A stretch of 19,031 bases of DNA, taken from Roseburia sp. CAG:309 (lineage in GTDB: Bacteria; Bacillota; Clostridia; Lachnospirales; Lachnospiraceae). The first letter of the stretch is position 1, and each line of letters opens with the position of its first letter. The position numbers and the translations under genes were made by a program. Of this stretch, positions 6,297-14,392 are shown piece after piece. The stretch is from NCBI GenBank assembly GCA_000434115.1, contig FR893939.1, positions 1 through 19,031 of the forward strand, in the 5' to 3' direction. Under the pieces are notes generated by a model, which searched no databases, was not told the origin of the DNA, and saw only the letters and a list, made by a program, of their open reading frames with translations.

Positions 6297-8099
6297 ATGG
6301 CAGGAAAAGAAGGAGAATCTTATCTGGATCAATTGCTGAATAATGCATCGACACCCCCACAGGAAGCGGGATTGGAAAAAGTAAAAGAAAGTGCGAGAAA
6401 AGCAGAACTTGATAATGTCGGATTGCAGGAAGCATTGGCTGTTCTAAATGATCTACCGGATGAGACAGGGATTCCATCGAAGACGGATCCGAAAGAAGAG
6501 TTGGAAGATTTAAAAAATTTATATGAAGAATTTGGCAATGAAATAATACCGGAGAAAGAGCCGGAACCGGAGCCGATGCCAGTGGAACCGGAGGCAGCAG
6601 AAGAACAGGAGATGCCGGCAGCCGATCCGGAAACTACAGAAGAATCCGAGACGGTAGAAGCACCGGATATACCACTGGAGGAAGTTCAGCCGGAAGCACC
6701 GGAAGCACCGGAGATGCCGGCAGTAGAATTGGAGATTCCGGAAGAAGAAACAGAACAAACGGAATTGACAGAGCCGGACATACCGGCAGAGGAAATGCAG
6801 ACGAAAGAGTCAGATATGCCGGCGGCAGAATTGGAGATTCCGGAAGAAGAAACAGAACAGACGGAACCGGCAGAGCAGGAGACACCAGTGGACGAAATGC
6901 AGTCAGAGGAACCGGAAACAACAGAAGATCAGGAGCCTGCGTTTGAGGATATGGAGGCGATGCTCGATCTGTTGCAGCAGCCGGAGAAAGAAAGTGTGCA
7001 TAAAGAGGCAGAGATGCCTGAAGAGACGAAAGAACCGGAAGTGTCAAAAGAGCCGGTAGCGGTAGAAGATATTTTTCAGGATGCCCTTTCGGCAGTAGGT
7101 TATAGTGGAGACGAAGAGGATCTTGAGCAGCAACTGGATATGCCAGAGGTGCAGAGCGAAGGACAGGATCCACAGTTGGATGATATTCTTGCTTTGGATG
7201 ATATCATGCAAAATGCCTCCGATGAGGAAGAATCCGGGGCGGCAGAAGAGGGAGTACAGTCTGTTCCTGTGCGAAAACAAAAGAAAGAAAAGAAGAAAAA
7301 GCCAGGTTTGTGGAAACGACTTTTTGGAAATGTTGTTACGGACGAGACGGCTGCACTGGAGCAAAAAGAGCGTGAAGCGGAAGAAGAAGCGTTCCTGCAA
7401 AAACAGGCAGCATTGATTGAAAAGAAAAAGCAGTCTGAAGCCGACAAGGAAGAAAAAGAAAAGAAAAACCAGGAAGAGAAAGAACGCAAAAAACAGATTA
7501 AGGCAGAAAAGGACGCACAAAAAGCAGAGAAAAAAGCAGAAAAGAAGCGCTTAAAAGAAGAGCGTGCAGCGATGGCAGAACAGGAAGTGGTTGGAAAAAT
7601 CAACCCAATCGGTGCTACGATTGTATTTATCCTTTTTGCTACGATCGGAGTGCTGATTTTTGTCGGTGCGTGGCTTCTGCCACGGCGTGCTAACATAAAG
7701 GAAGCGCAAAATGAATATGCCAATGAGAAGTATATTGAGGCATATCAGACGATTTCAGCTGTTTCCATTAAGGAAGATGAGCAGGCGTTGTATGATAAGA
7801 TTGTACTTTGTTCCAAACTGGAAAGACAGATTCAGTCTTATAAGACCAATGTTTCCATGAAGCAGAAACTGGAGGCACTTCATGCACTGCTTCAGGGTCT
7901 TGATTTGTACAATAAAAAGCAGGATGAAGTAAAAGCATTGAAGATTCAAAATGAATTTTTACAGATGAAGACGCAGATCATAACCTATCTCGCACAGGAT
8001 TATAATCTGGACGAGGCACAGGCGAATGAAATCAATGCGATTACAGATGAAGCGGAGTACACGCGGCGTTTACAGGAAATTACAGCAGCGGTGAAATAG
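6297..8099 (+). CDS. Acidic repeat-containing single-pass membrane protein, unknown function
   Basis: I cannot name a family for this 600-residue protein. Residues 1-80 are helical. Residues about 84-255 are extremely Glu/Pro-rich and carry roughly 34-residue repeats starting at Met140 and Met174, with a degenerate unit at Met106. Short acidic-hydrophobic motifs follow (EDMEAMLDLL, EDIFQDALSAV, LDDILALDDIM). Then come a basic KKKKPGLWKRLFGNV segment (333-346), a long Lys/Glu-rich coiled region (352-428), one membrane helix (about 437-461) and a helical C-terminal domain (465-600) that begins with a TPR-like NEYANEKYIEAY unit. The basic region before the helix suggests the acidic part is cytoplasmic and the C-terminus external. 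The GGAGGG site is 12 bases from the ATG, a long spacing that may reduce translation. It follows cheV by 85 bases, with the hairpin between. A scaffold or signal-organising role is a guess. Confidence 0.85.
   Translation: MAGKEGESYLDQLLNNASTPPQEAGLEKVKESARKAELDNVGLQEALAVLNDLPDETGIPSKTDPKEELEDLKNLYEEFGNEIIPEKEPEPEPMPVEPEAAEEQEMPAADPETTEESETVEAPDIPLEEVQPEAPEAPEMPAVELEIPEEETEQTELTEPDIPAEEMQTKESDMPAAELEIPEEETEQTEPAEQETPVDEMQSEEPETTEDQEPAFEDMEAMLDLLQQPEKESVHKEAEMPEETKEPEVSKEPVAVEDIFQDALSAVGYSGDEEDLEQQLDMPEVQSEGQDPQLDDILALDDIMQNASDEEESGAAEEGVQSVPVRKQKKEKKKKPGLWKRLFGNVVTDETAALEQKEREAEEEAFLQKQAALIEKKKQSEADKEEKEKKNQEEKERKKQIKAEKDAQKAEKKAEKKRLKEERAAMAEQEVVGKINPIGATIVFILFATIGVLIFVGAWLLPRRANIKEAQNEYANEKYIEAYQTISAVSIKEDEQALYDKIVLCSKLERQIQSYKTNVSMKQKLEALHALLQGLDLYNKKQDEVKALKIQNEFLQMKTQIITYLAQDYNLDEAQANEINAITDEAEYTRRLQEITAAVK
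6612..6917 (+). repeat. In-frame tandem repeat, about 102 bp per unit, in the acidic gene
   Basis: Units at 6714-6815 and 6816-6917 encode 34 residues each, beginning MPAVELEIPEEE and MPAAELEIPEEE. Their first 51 bases differ at only a few positions and the second halves diverge more. An older unit at 6612-6713 begins MPAADPE and keeps a PDIPLEEVQ segment with a three-residue shift. Such repeats can expand or contract by recombination or slippage without breaking the frame. Confidence 0.8.
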
Positions 8100-8115
8100 T
8101 GACGAACAGATGAGT

Positions 8116-8121
8116 GGAGGA
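8116..8121 (+). promoter_or_regulatory. Ribosome binding site fixing the hisH start
   Basis: GGAGGA lies just before the ATG at 8126. The in-frame GTG at 8114 overlaps this site, so it is rejected as the start. Confidence 0.75.
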
Positions 8122-8125
8122 AATT

Positions 8126-8731
8126 ATGATAGCCATAGTAGATTATGATGCAGGAAACATTAAGAGTGTGGAAAAAGCATTGCAGTTTTTAGGAGAGGAA
8201 CCCGTTGTGACACGGGACAAAGAAACTCTTCTTCAAGCGGACAAAGTAATTGTTCCCGGAGTGGGTGCTTTTGGAGATGCGATGGGAAAAATGCGTCAGT
8301 ACGGCCTTGTTGAAGTCCTTCGGGAGATTGCCGGCAAAGGAACACCAATCCTTGGTATCTGTCTGGGATTGCAGCTGTTTTTTAAGAGCAGCGAAGAGAC
8401 ACCGGGTGTAGAAGGACTGGGATTGTTACCGGGAAAAATTGTAAGGATTCCGGACAAAGAAGGCTTTAAGATTCCACATATGGGCTGGAACTCCATTCAG
8501 ATCAATCCGGCTTCCCGTCTGTTAAAAGGCATTGAAGAGGGAGCCTACGTTTATTTTGTCCATTCGTATTATCTTCAGGCGGAAAATGAAGCGGATGTTG
8601 CGGCGACGACAGATTATGTAGTAAACATCCACGCGGCCGCAGAACACGATAATATCTTCGCTACACAGTTTCACCCGGAAAAAAGTGGTGAGATTGGGCT
8701 GCGGATATTGAGAAATTTCATTGAGTTGTAG
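8126..8731 (+). CDS. hisH: Imidazole glycerol phosphate synthase, glutamine amidotransferase subunit HisH
   Basis: This 201-residue class I glutamine amidotransferase hydrolyses glutamine and passes ammonia to HisF for the fifth step of histidine biosynthesis, which also yields AICAR for purine synthesis. The N-terminus MIAIVDYDAGN is typical. The catalytic triad is visible: nucleophile Cys79 in GICLGLQ, and His183 and Glu185 in QFHPEKS. The oxyanion region PGVGAFGDAM (44-53) and the HMGWN motif (118-122) are also present. Length is normal. It lies 20 bases before hisF, its obligate partner, and 26 bases after the acidic membrane protein. No other his gene is in the window, so the rest of the pathway must be elsewhere. 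Confidence 0.97.
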   Translation: MIAIVDYDAGNIKSVEKALQFLGEEPVVTRDKETLLQADKVIVPGVGAFGDAMGKMRQYGLVEVLREIAGKGTPILGICLGLQLFFKSSEETPGVEGLGLLPGKIVRIPDKEGFKIPHMGWNSIQINPASRLLKGIEEGAYVYFVHSYYLQAENEADVAATTDYVVNIHAAAEHDNIFATQFHPEKSGEIGLRILRNFIEL

Positions 8732-8751
8732 AAGAAAGGAACGAAGAGACA

Positions 8752-9513
8752 ATGTTTACAAAGCGGATTATTCCTTGTTTAGATGTAAATGCCGGAAGAG
8801 TAGTAAAAGGTATTAATTTTGTAAATCTGCGAGATGCCGGAGACCCGGTATCGGTTGCTGCTGCTTACGATAAGGCAGGCGCAGACGAACTTGTATTTTT
8901 GGATATTACGGCATCCAGCGATGCCAGAGACATTAAGGTAAATATGGTGCGGAAAGTGGCAGAAACCGTATTTATTCCGTTTACGGTCGGTGGTGGGATT
9001 CGTACCATTGATGATTTTAAAATGATCCTGCGCGAGGGCGCGGATAAAGTTTCCGTAAATTCGGCGGCTATTCTGAATCCGGAACTCGTATCCGAAGCGG
9101 CGGACAAGTTTGGAAGTCAGTGTGTAGTGGTTGCAATTGATGCCAAACGCCGGAAAGATGCCGATGGCTGGACCATTTATAAAAACGGCGGCCGCGTGGA
9201 TATGGGCATTGACGCTGTAGAATGGGCGATAAAAGCCGAAAAACTGGGAGCAGGAGAGATTCTGTTGACAAGTATGGACTGTGACGGAACCAAAGATGGA
9301 TACGATATTGAACTCACACGGACGATTTCCGAAAATGTATCGATTCCGGTGATTGCTTCCGGGGGAGCAGGAACAAAGGAACATTTTTATGATGCACTTA
9401 CTGAGGGAAAAGCAGATGCCGTGCTGGCAGCTTCTCTTTTCCACTTCAATGAATTGCAGATCAGTGATCTGAAAGAGTATCTGGCAGGGCGTGGAATCAG
9501 TGTAAGACGATAA
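8752..9513 (+). CDS. hisF: Imidazole glycerol phosphate synthase, cyclase subunit HisF
   Basis: This 253-residue (beta/alpha)8-barrel cyclase uses ammonia channelled from HisH to convert PRFAR into imidazole glycerol phosphate and AICAR in the cytosol. Catalytic Asp11 is in CLDVNAGRVVKG and Asp130 in VVVAIDAKR. Phosphate-binding glycine segments are visible at TVGGGIR (78-84) and ASGGAG near the C-terminus. Length matches the family. A purine-rich AAGAAAGGAA site precedes the ATG. It sits between hisH (20 bases) and ung (19 bases), so all three are probably on one transcript. Confidence 0.97.
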   Translation: MFTKRIIPCLDVNAGRVVKGINFVNLRDAGDPVSVAAAYDKAGADELVFLDITASSDARDIKVNMVRKVAETVFIPFTVGGGIRTIDDFKMILREGADKVSVNSAAILNPELVSEAADKFGSQCVVVAIDAKRRKDADGWTIYKNGGRVDMGIDAVEWAIKAEKLGAGEILLTSMDCDGTKDGYDIELTRTISENVSIPVIASGGAGTKEHFYDALTEGKADAVLAASLFHFNELQISDLKEYLAGRGISVRR

Positions 9514-9532
9514 ATGATACGGAGGAAAGACA

Positions 9533-10207
9533 ATGGCTGGATTAACGGGACAATGGCAGGAACAGCTGTCAGAGGAATTTCATAAGGAATATTATCAGAA
9601 ACTGTTTTTGTTTGTGAAAGAACAGTATAGTAAAGTACCCGTGTATCCACCAGCAAAAGATTTGTTTAATGCCTTTCATCTGACCCCGTTTGAAAAGGTG
9701 AAAGTGGTAATACTGGGACAGGATCCCTACCACAATACGGGACAGGCGCACGGATTAAGTTTTTCCGTAAAGCCGGGGGTGGAGATTCCGCCATCTCTTG
9801 TCAATATTTATAAAGAATTACACGATGATCTGGGATGCTATATTCCGAATCATGGAAATCTGGAAGAATGGGCAGAGCAGGGTGTGCTTCTGTTAAATAC
9901 GGTACTGACGGTACAGGCTCACCGCGCCATGTCACATCGTGGAGTGGGCTGGGAGCAGTTTACCGATGCCGTGATAAAGAAAGTCAATGAGATTGACCGG
10001 CCGATCGTATTTATTTTATGGGGAAGACCGGCACAGGAAAAGGCAAGAATGCTCAACAATCCAAAACATTTGATCTTAAAAGCACCGCATCCAAGCCCAT
10101 TGTCGGCATACCGCGGATTCTTTGGAAGCAAACCATTCAGCCAGACAAACGAGTTCTTGAAAGCTCACGGGGAAACGCCAATCAATTGGCAGATAACAAA
10201 CAAATAG
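9533..10207 (+). CDS. ung: Uracil-DNA glycosylase (family 1)
   Basis: This 224-residue base-excision repair enzyme removes uracil from DNA that arises by cytosine deamination or dUTP incorporation. The water-activating motif GQDPYHNTGQAHG contains Asp64, and the DNA-intercalating loop HPSPLSAYRGFFGS contains His186; the uracil-recognition LLLNTVLTV segment (119-127) is also intact. Length is standard. A GGAGG site (9521-9525) lies 7 bases before the ATG. It is placed 19 bases after hisF and 8 bases before the MoxR ATPase. There is no functional link to either that I know of, so shared transcription is probably incidental. Confidence 0.97.
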   Translation: MAGLTGQWQEQLSEEFHKEYYQKLFLFVKEQYSKVPVYPPAKDLFNAFHLTPFEKVKVVILGQDPYHNTGQAHGLSFSVKPGVEIPPSLVNIYKELHDDLGCYIPNHGNLEEWAEQGVLLLNTVLTVQAHRAMSHRGVGWEQFTDAVIKKVNEIDRPIVFILWGRPAQEKARMLNNPKHLILKAPHPSPLSAYRGFFGSKPFSQTNEFLKAHGETPINWQITNK

Positions 10208-10215
10208 GGAGAAGA

Positions 10216-11142
10216 ATGAATATGCAAAGAGAGTGTAGTAGAATTTTACAGGAAGTAGAGAAGGTAATTAAAGGAAAAGAACAGGAAAAGCGGCTGATAT
10301 TGGCAGCAATACTGGCAAAGGGGCATATTTTGCTGGATGACATACCGGGAGTAGGCAAGACGACACTTACGATGGCATTCTCCCGAGCCATGCAGTTAGA
10401 AGCCAACCGAATGCAGTTTACTTCGGATGTTTTGCCGTCGGATGTTCTGGGATTTCAGATGATTCATACGGATGGAACCAGAGAATATCAAAAAGGAATT
10501 ATTTTGTGCAATCTTTTTATGGCAGATGAGATCAACCGAGCATCTTCCAAGACGCAGTCTGCGCTCTTGGAAGTGATGGAAGAGGGAAAAGTAACGATTG
10601 AGGGAGAAACACATCTGGCACCGGAACCATTTGTTGTGATGGCAACGCAGAATCCGGTAGGATTTGTAGGAACACAGCTGCTTCCGGAGTCTCAGGTAGA
10701 TCGTTTTATGATCTGTCTGACATTAGGCTATCCTTCTCATGAAGAAGAAATCCTTTTGTTACAGGAACGACAGGGGGAAAATCCGTTGCAGCAGGTTGAG
10801 CCGGTTCTTTCCGTGGAGGAACTGTTGGCGATGCAGCAGCAGGTAAAGGATGTTCACGTGGATCAGAAAATATATGATTATATGGTGACGCTTTCGGAGC
10901 AGACAAGAAATCATTCCATGCTTTCTCTGGGAATGAGTCCGAGAGGAACCATTGCGCTGATGGAAATCAGTAAAGCAGTTGCTTTTATGCGCGAAAGAAC
11001 GTGTGTTTATCCGGAGGATGTGATCTATGCATTTCCATTTATTTCCAGACATAGAATATATCTTACGGCAAAAGCAAAGGTGGAAAATCATACGAAAAAT
11101 GAAGTGATCGAGGAGATTTTAGCGCGGGTGAAGGTACGATAA
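10216..11142 (+). CDS. MoxR-family AAA+ ATPase
   Basis: This 308-residue ATPase is thought to act as a chaperone that remodels or activates partner proteins, typically those encoded beside it. The AAA_3-type core shows Walker A IPGVGKTT (43-50, Lys48), Walker B FMADEINR with Asp104/Glu105, a sensor-1 Asn146 in ATQNPVGF and a likely arginine finger Arg163 in QVDRF. The C-terminal part has the family's lid pattern SPRGTIAL and YPEDV. An ATG at 10018 is in frame but lies inside ung and would add 66 residues unlike the family. ATG 10216 is chosen after GGAG (10208-10211); ATG 10222 is nearly as good. With the DUF58 and transglutaminase genes that follow it forms the conserved MoxR-DUF58-TgpA cluster. 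Confidence 0.92.
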   Translation: MNMQRECSRILQEVEKVIKGKEQEKRLILAAILAKGHILLDDIPGVGKTTLTMAFSRAMQLEANRMQFTSDVLPSDVLGFQMIHTDGTREYQKGIILCNLFMADEINRASSKTQSALLEVMEEGKVTIEGETHLAPEPFVVMATQNPVGFVGTQLLPESQVDRFMICLTLGYPSHEEEILLLQERQGENPLQQVEPVLSVEELLAMQQQVKDVHVDQKIYDYMVTLSEQTRNHSMLSLGMSPRGTIALMEISKAVAFMRERTCVYPEDVIYAFPFISRHRIYLTAKAKVENHTKNEVIEEILARVKVR

Positions 11143-11155
11143 AGGTGGTTGGTAT

Positions 11156-12220
11156 ATGATTCGAAGTTGGATTCTTTATGTCCTGGCAACAGGAGTGGTT
11201 CTTGTATTTACGATATTATATGGGAAACAAAGCGGTTTTTTGTTATATCTGCTCTCTGTTATATTTCCGGTGATTTACGCAGTTCTTACCCATGTTTTTG
11301 GCTCCAGAATGAAAGTTGAGATGGTTTCTGACAATACAGTGTGTCAGAAAGGAGACAAAAAGATCTGGCATTTACATTTTGAAGGGGGAAGATTGCTTTT
11401 ACAGGGAAACCGTGCGTGTATATGGTATAAGATCTGCACAGCGCAGGGAAAATTATGTGACCGGAAAAAGCAGGTTGTATTTCTGGAAAAAGAAATGGAT
11501 CACGAGATAACATATCAGGTGGTACATGCAGGAATGTATGAACTTAACATTGAAAAAATCCGGATCTACAGTGGTTTTTCACTGTTTTATCGAAGTCTTG
11601 CCACGCACTTGTCGGACTCTTTTTTTGTTATGCCGCAATACCGTGAAGATCTGGTACAGATGGATTCGCTTCCCGCGCAGCGTGAGGGAGAGAGCGATAC
11701 TTTTATTCAGGGAAAAGAAGGAAATGATCCGAGTGAGATACTGGGATTTCGTGAATACCGTCAGGGAGACCGGAAAAACCGGATCAATTGGGTGGCAACG
11801 ATGAAAACCGGTCAGCTTATGGTACCGGAATATGGTTTTCCGATGGCTTGTGATATTGGTATTTTAGTGGATTTAGAACAGGGTGGGGAGAAAAAAACAG
11901 AACAGGTATTGGAATTTGTCTATGCGCTTTGTATTGCCATAAAGGAACAGGGCAGAAACTGGTACGTCATATGGGAAAAGGGAAACAGCGGGAAGGTAGA
12001 ACGGCGAGAGATAAAAAAGGAAGAAGAAATTTACGAAACGCTTTATTGTATCGCAGGTTCGATCGGAACGCACAGCCGGAAACTGGAAGATCTGTACAGA
12101 CAGCAGTATGAAGATGCGTTTTTTTCACAGGCGTATTTTATCTGTGACCGGAACGCTCAGATGGCAGAAGAAACGGCAGAAAAACTGTGTGCACAAACAT
12201 TAAAATGGATGCAATTGTAA
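11156..12220 (+). CDS. DUF58 membrane protein
   Basis: This is a 354-residue protein with two hydrophobic helices at about 6-22 and 27-48, followed by a beta-rich region and the DUF58 signature at about 188-225 (EGNDPSEILGFREYRQGD, then NRINWVATMKTGQLMVPEYG). DUF58 proteins usually carry a vWA-like fold after this motif; the DIGILVDLE strand (233-241) fits. They are almost always next to a MoxR ATPase, as here, and the ATPase is thought to act on them. The protein should be membrane-anchored with the DUF58 part cytoplasmic. The gene starts 13 bases after moxR and ends 12 bases before the transglutaminase gene, so the three are surely co-transcribed. The biological output is not established. 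Confidence 0.9.
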   Translation: MIRSWILYVLATGVVLVFTILYGKQSGFLLYLLSVIFPVIYAVLTHVFGSRMKVEMVSDNTVCQKGDKKIWHLHFEGGRLLLQGNRACIWYKICTAQGKLCDRKKQVVFLEKEMDHEITYQVVHAGMYELNIEKIRIYSGFSLFYRSLATHLSDSFFVMPQYREDLVQMDSLPAQREGESDTFIQGKEGNDPSEILGFREYRQGDRKNRINWVATMKTGQLMVPEYGFPMACDIGILVDLEQGGEKKTEQVLEFVYALCIAIKEQGRNWYVIWEKGNSGKVERREIKKEEEIYETLYCIAGSIGTHSRKLEDLYRQQYEDAFFSQAYFICDRNAQMAEETAEKLCAQTLKWMQL

Positions 12221-12227
12221 AAGGAGG
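12221..12227 (+). promoter_or_regulatory. Strong ribosome binding site for the transglutaminase gene with a GTG start
   Basis: AAGGAGG directly follows the previous stop codon. GTG codons at 12233 (5 bases away) and 12236 (8 bases away) are both possible starts; they differ by one residue. Confidence 0.7.
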
Positions 12228-12232
12228 ACTGC

Positions 12233-14389
12233 GTGGTGAAAAAAATAGGAATCGTTCCTTTCGCTGGAATGATCTTATGCAGTATGGTAAGTTTGTCCAG
12301 TGGATTAAAATATGAAGCACGTATTTTTCCTTTTTTGATTTCCATTATTTTTAATCTGACATTATACTATACAGTGTATCGTTTTATAAAAACTGAAAAC
12401 GTAAAAAAACGCCGGAATTATAGCTTTTTGGTTTGTCTGAGTGCGCATCTTTTCTTTTTTCTTCTTTTTTTGAAATTTATGATTTCCGGATTTCAAAATA
12501 TCGGAAGCCATCTGTTGAAACTGGCGGATCAATGCTATTCTCTGGGATGGATCATTGTTCCCAATTATGCGGAAGAGTATGTATCGCTTACCTTTTTTGC
12601 TGTCGCAGGCATTGTTACCCTGCTTTCTTTGTGGTTCTATGAAAAAGGAGAGGTGTTGTGGATTGCGGCACTGCCTTCCTTTTGTTTGTTTTGTCTGCCG
12701 CTTGCGGTGGACGGCACGCCGGAAGAGTGGTGTATCGTGGGATACGGTGTGGCATTAATTCTATTATTGAGTGTGGGAAAAGGCGGAAATCTGGTGAGGC
12801 TGCTGTTAGCGGCAGGACTTGTCGCAGGAATTATAATATTGGGAATATTTGGAAAGGCATGGACGACGGTCAGACCCGTTGTGCGGGAATACCGCGACTA
12901 TGTACATACGACATTTCATATGATTTCCGGGGGGCAGTGGGACGAGGAAGAAGAAAAGGTGCAGCAGATTGATTTTGGAAAATACGATAAAGATGGTTCC
13001 ATCGAATATGAGGGAATCCATGCGCTGAATCTGTATACGCGGACAGATCTGCGTCACAGCATTGTGTATCTTCGAGGCTTTGTCGGAACGGATTATGCGA
13101 ATGACGAGTGGAGGGGTCAAAAGCAGAAACTTGAGGATCCCATGGGAATGGTGATGGTACAGCAGGGGCTTTTGGAAATACAACAGGCAGCGGATAAAGA
13201 TGTGTATTATGGATATGTGATGGATCAGCAAATGCCAAAGCAGTATGGAAAAAAGAAGATTTCGTACAGCGGCGAAGACAGCCGGAAAATCCCGCGGCGT
13301 TATCTGGCTGTCGAAAAAGAGGTAAAAGAAAATCTCACGTACTTTGACGTGGGCCCCGGGAAGGTGAATACGATCGGGGAGGCGGCAGAAAAAATACATA
13401 CAATTCTGCAAAATGAATTTCATTATACCCTTCATCCGGGGAAAAGCCGTTTGACTGAAATGTCAGAACTTACTCGGTTTCTTTTTCGTACCAGAGCAGG
13501 GTATTGTACCCATTATGCCACGGCGGCGATCATGATGTTTCGCTCACTTGGGGTTCCGGCACGACTGTCACAGGGGTATATGATCCGTGGAGAATATTTA
13601 AAAAAGCAGGAGTGGACCCCGGTGTATGACCGCAATGCTCACGCGTGGGTAGAAATTTATATTCCGGATGCCGGCTGGTATCCGTTTGATGCGACGATGG
13701 GAGTGATTGCAGAGCCGGGAGAAATGGGGCCGTTGGAAGATAATCCGCTGGCGACGCCTACGCCGTTGCCGATGGCAACCCAGACGGCAGTTCCGCAGGG
13801 AAAAGCCTCGGAAATGCCGGCAGAGGAGACGCCGAAAGAGACAAAGACAATTACGGAGAATGACAAGCAGGACAGCAGCTCAGAAGTACACAGGCAGTTT
13901 CAAACGAGGATTATCGTGGGAATCTCTCTGTTCATATTCTTGTTGGCGGCAATTATAATGTTCACGATAGAAAGACGAAAACGAGAGTATCGACGAAAAA
14001 TTTACAATTTTAGGAAACAGAAAGACCACAAAAATAAATTTTTGTGGCTGCATTCTGAATGGGAAGAATGTCTGCAAAAATTAGGAATCCCTTGTGCTTA
14101 TGACAGTTATGAGACGATGATCGCGGATTTTGAAAAGGGATTTGAGCCATATATTTCATCGGAAAACCTTGCGGAATTTCGTGAAAATACGGAATTTTAC
14201 GTGCAGTGCTGTTTTACTGCCCGTTATGGCAATGAGAGCATGACAGAGCAGGAATATGCGAGGTGTGAGGAGTATCTGCATTTGGTATTTTCTGCACTTT
14301 CTGAAAGCGAAGATCAGAAAGACTGGAAAAAAATACGAAAATGTTGTATAGTTAAAAAGATAATGAATAAAGAGAAGAAAGATAGGTAA
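12233..14389 (+). CDS. TgpA-like multi-pass membrane transglutaminase/protease
   Basis: This 718-residue protein has about seven N-terminal membrane helices (between 9 and 208), a large extracytoplasmic region (about 209-557), one further helix (about 558-578) and a cytoplasmic tail of 140 residues. The external region contains a transglutaminase-like domain with the Cys-His-Asp triad: Cys425 in AGYCTHYATA, His470 in NAHAWVEIY and Asp486 in WYPFDATMG. This is the TgpA/YebA layout. Relatives may be peptidases or transamidases acting on the cell envelope; the substrate is unknown. A Pro/Thr/Glu-rich linker (about 505-540) separates the enzyme from the last helix. The tail probably contacts the MoxR/DUF58 partners. 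It ends 3 bases before topB. GTG 12236 is an alternative start. Confidence 0.9.
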   Translation: MVKKIGIVPFAGMILCSMVSLSSGLKYEARIFPFLISIIFNLTLYYTVYRFIKTENVKKRRNYSFLVCLSAHLFFFLLFLKFMISGFQNIGSHLLKLADQCYSLGWIIVPNYAEEYVSLTFFAVAGIVTLLSLWFYEKGEVLWIAALPSFCLFCLPLAVDGTPEEWCIVGYGVALILLLSVGKGGNLVRLLLAAGLVAGIIILGIFGKAWTTVRPVVREYRDYVHTTFHMISGGQWDEEEEKVQQIDFGKYDKDGSIEYEGIHALNLYTRTDLRHSIVYLRGFVGTDYANDEWRGQKQKLEDPMGMVMVQQGLLEIQQAADKDVYYGYVMDQQMPKQYGKKKISYSGEDSRKIPRRYLAVEKEVKENLTYFDVGPGKVNTIGEAAEKIHTILQNEFHYTLHPGKSRLTEMSELTRFLFRTRAGYCTHYATAAIMMFRSLGVPARLSQGYMIRGEYLKKQEWTPVYDRNAHAWVEIYIPDAGWYPFDATMGVIAEPGEMGPLEDNPLATPTPLPMATQTAVPQGKASEMPAEETPKETKTITENDKQDSSSEVHRQFQTRIIVGISLFIFLLAAIIMFTIERRKREYRRKIYNFRKQKDHKNKFLWLHSEWEECLQKLGIPCAYDSYETMIADFEKGFEPYISSENLAEFRENTEFYVQCCFTARYGNESMTEQEYARCEEYLHLVFSALSESEDQKDWKKIRKCCIVKKIMNKEKKDR

Positions 14390-14392
14390 ACC

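Noticed and set aside
10018..10215. N-terminal extension of the MoxR ATPase inside ung
   Set aside because: The extra 66 residues are the out-of-frame reading of ung and do not resemble any MoxR N-terminus; a start with a ribosome site exists at 10216.
12806..13435. Open frame of 209 codons on the - strand within the transglutaminase gene
   Set aside because: It is a shadow of a gene with an intact catalytic triad and has no ribosome site or family pattern.
14324..14352. Possible promoter for topB (TGGAAA, 17 bases, TATAGT)
   Set aside because: The -35 match is poor and the site lies within the transglutaminase coding region, where A/T-rich lysine codons produce such matches by chance. Left uncalled without transcript data.
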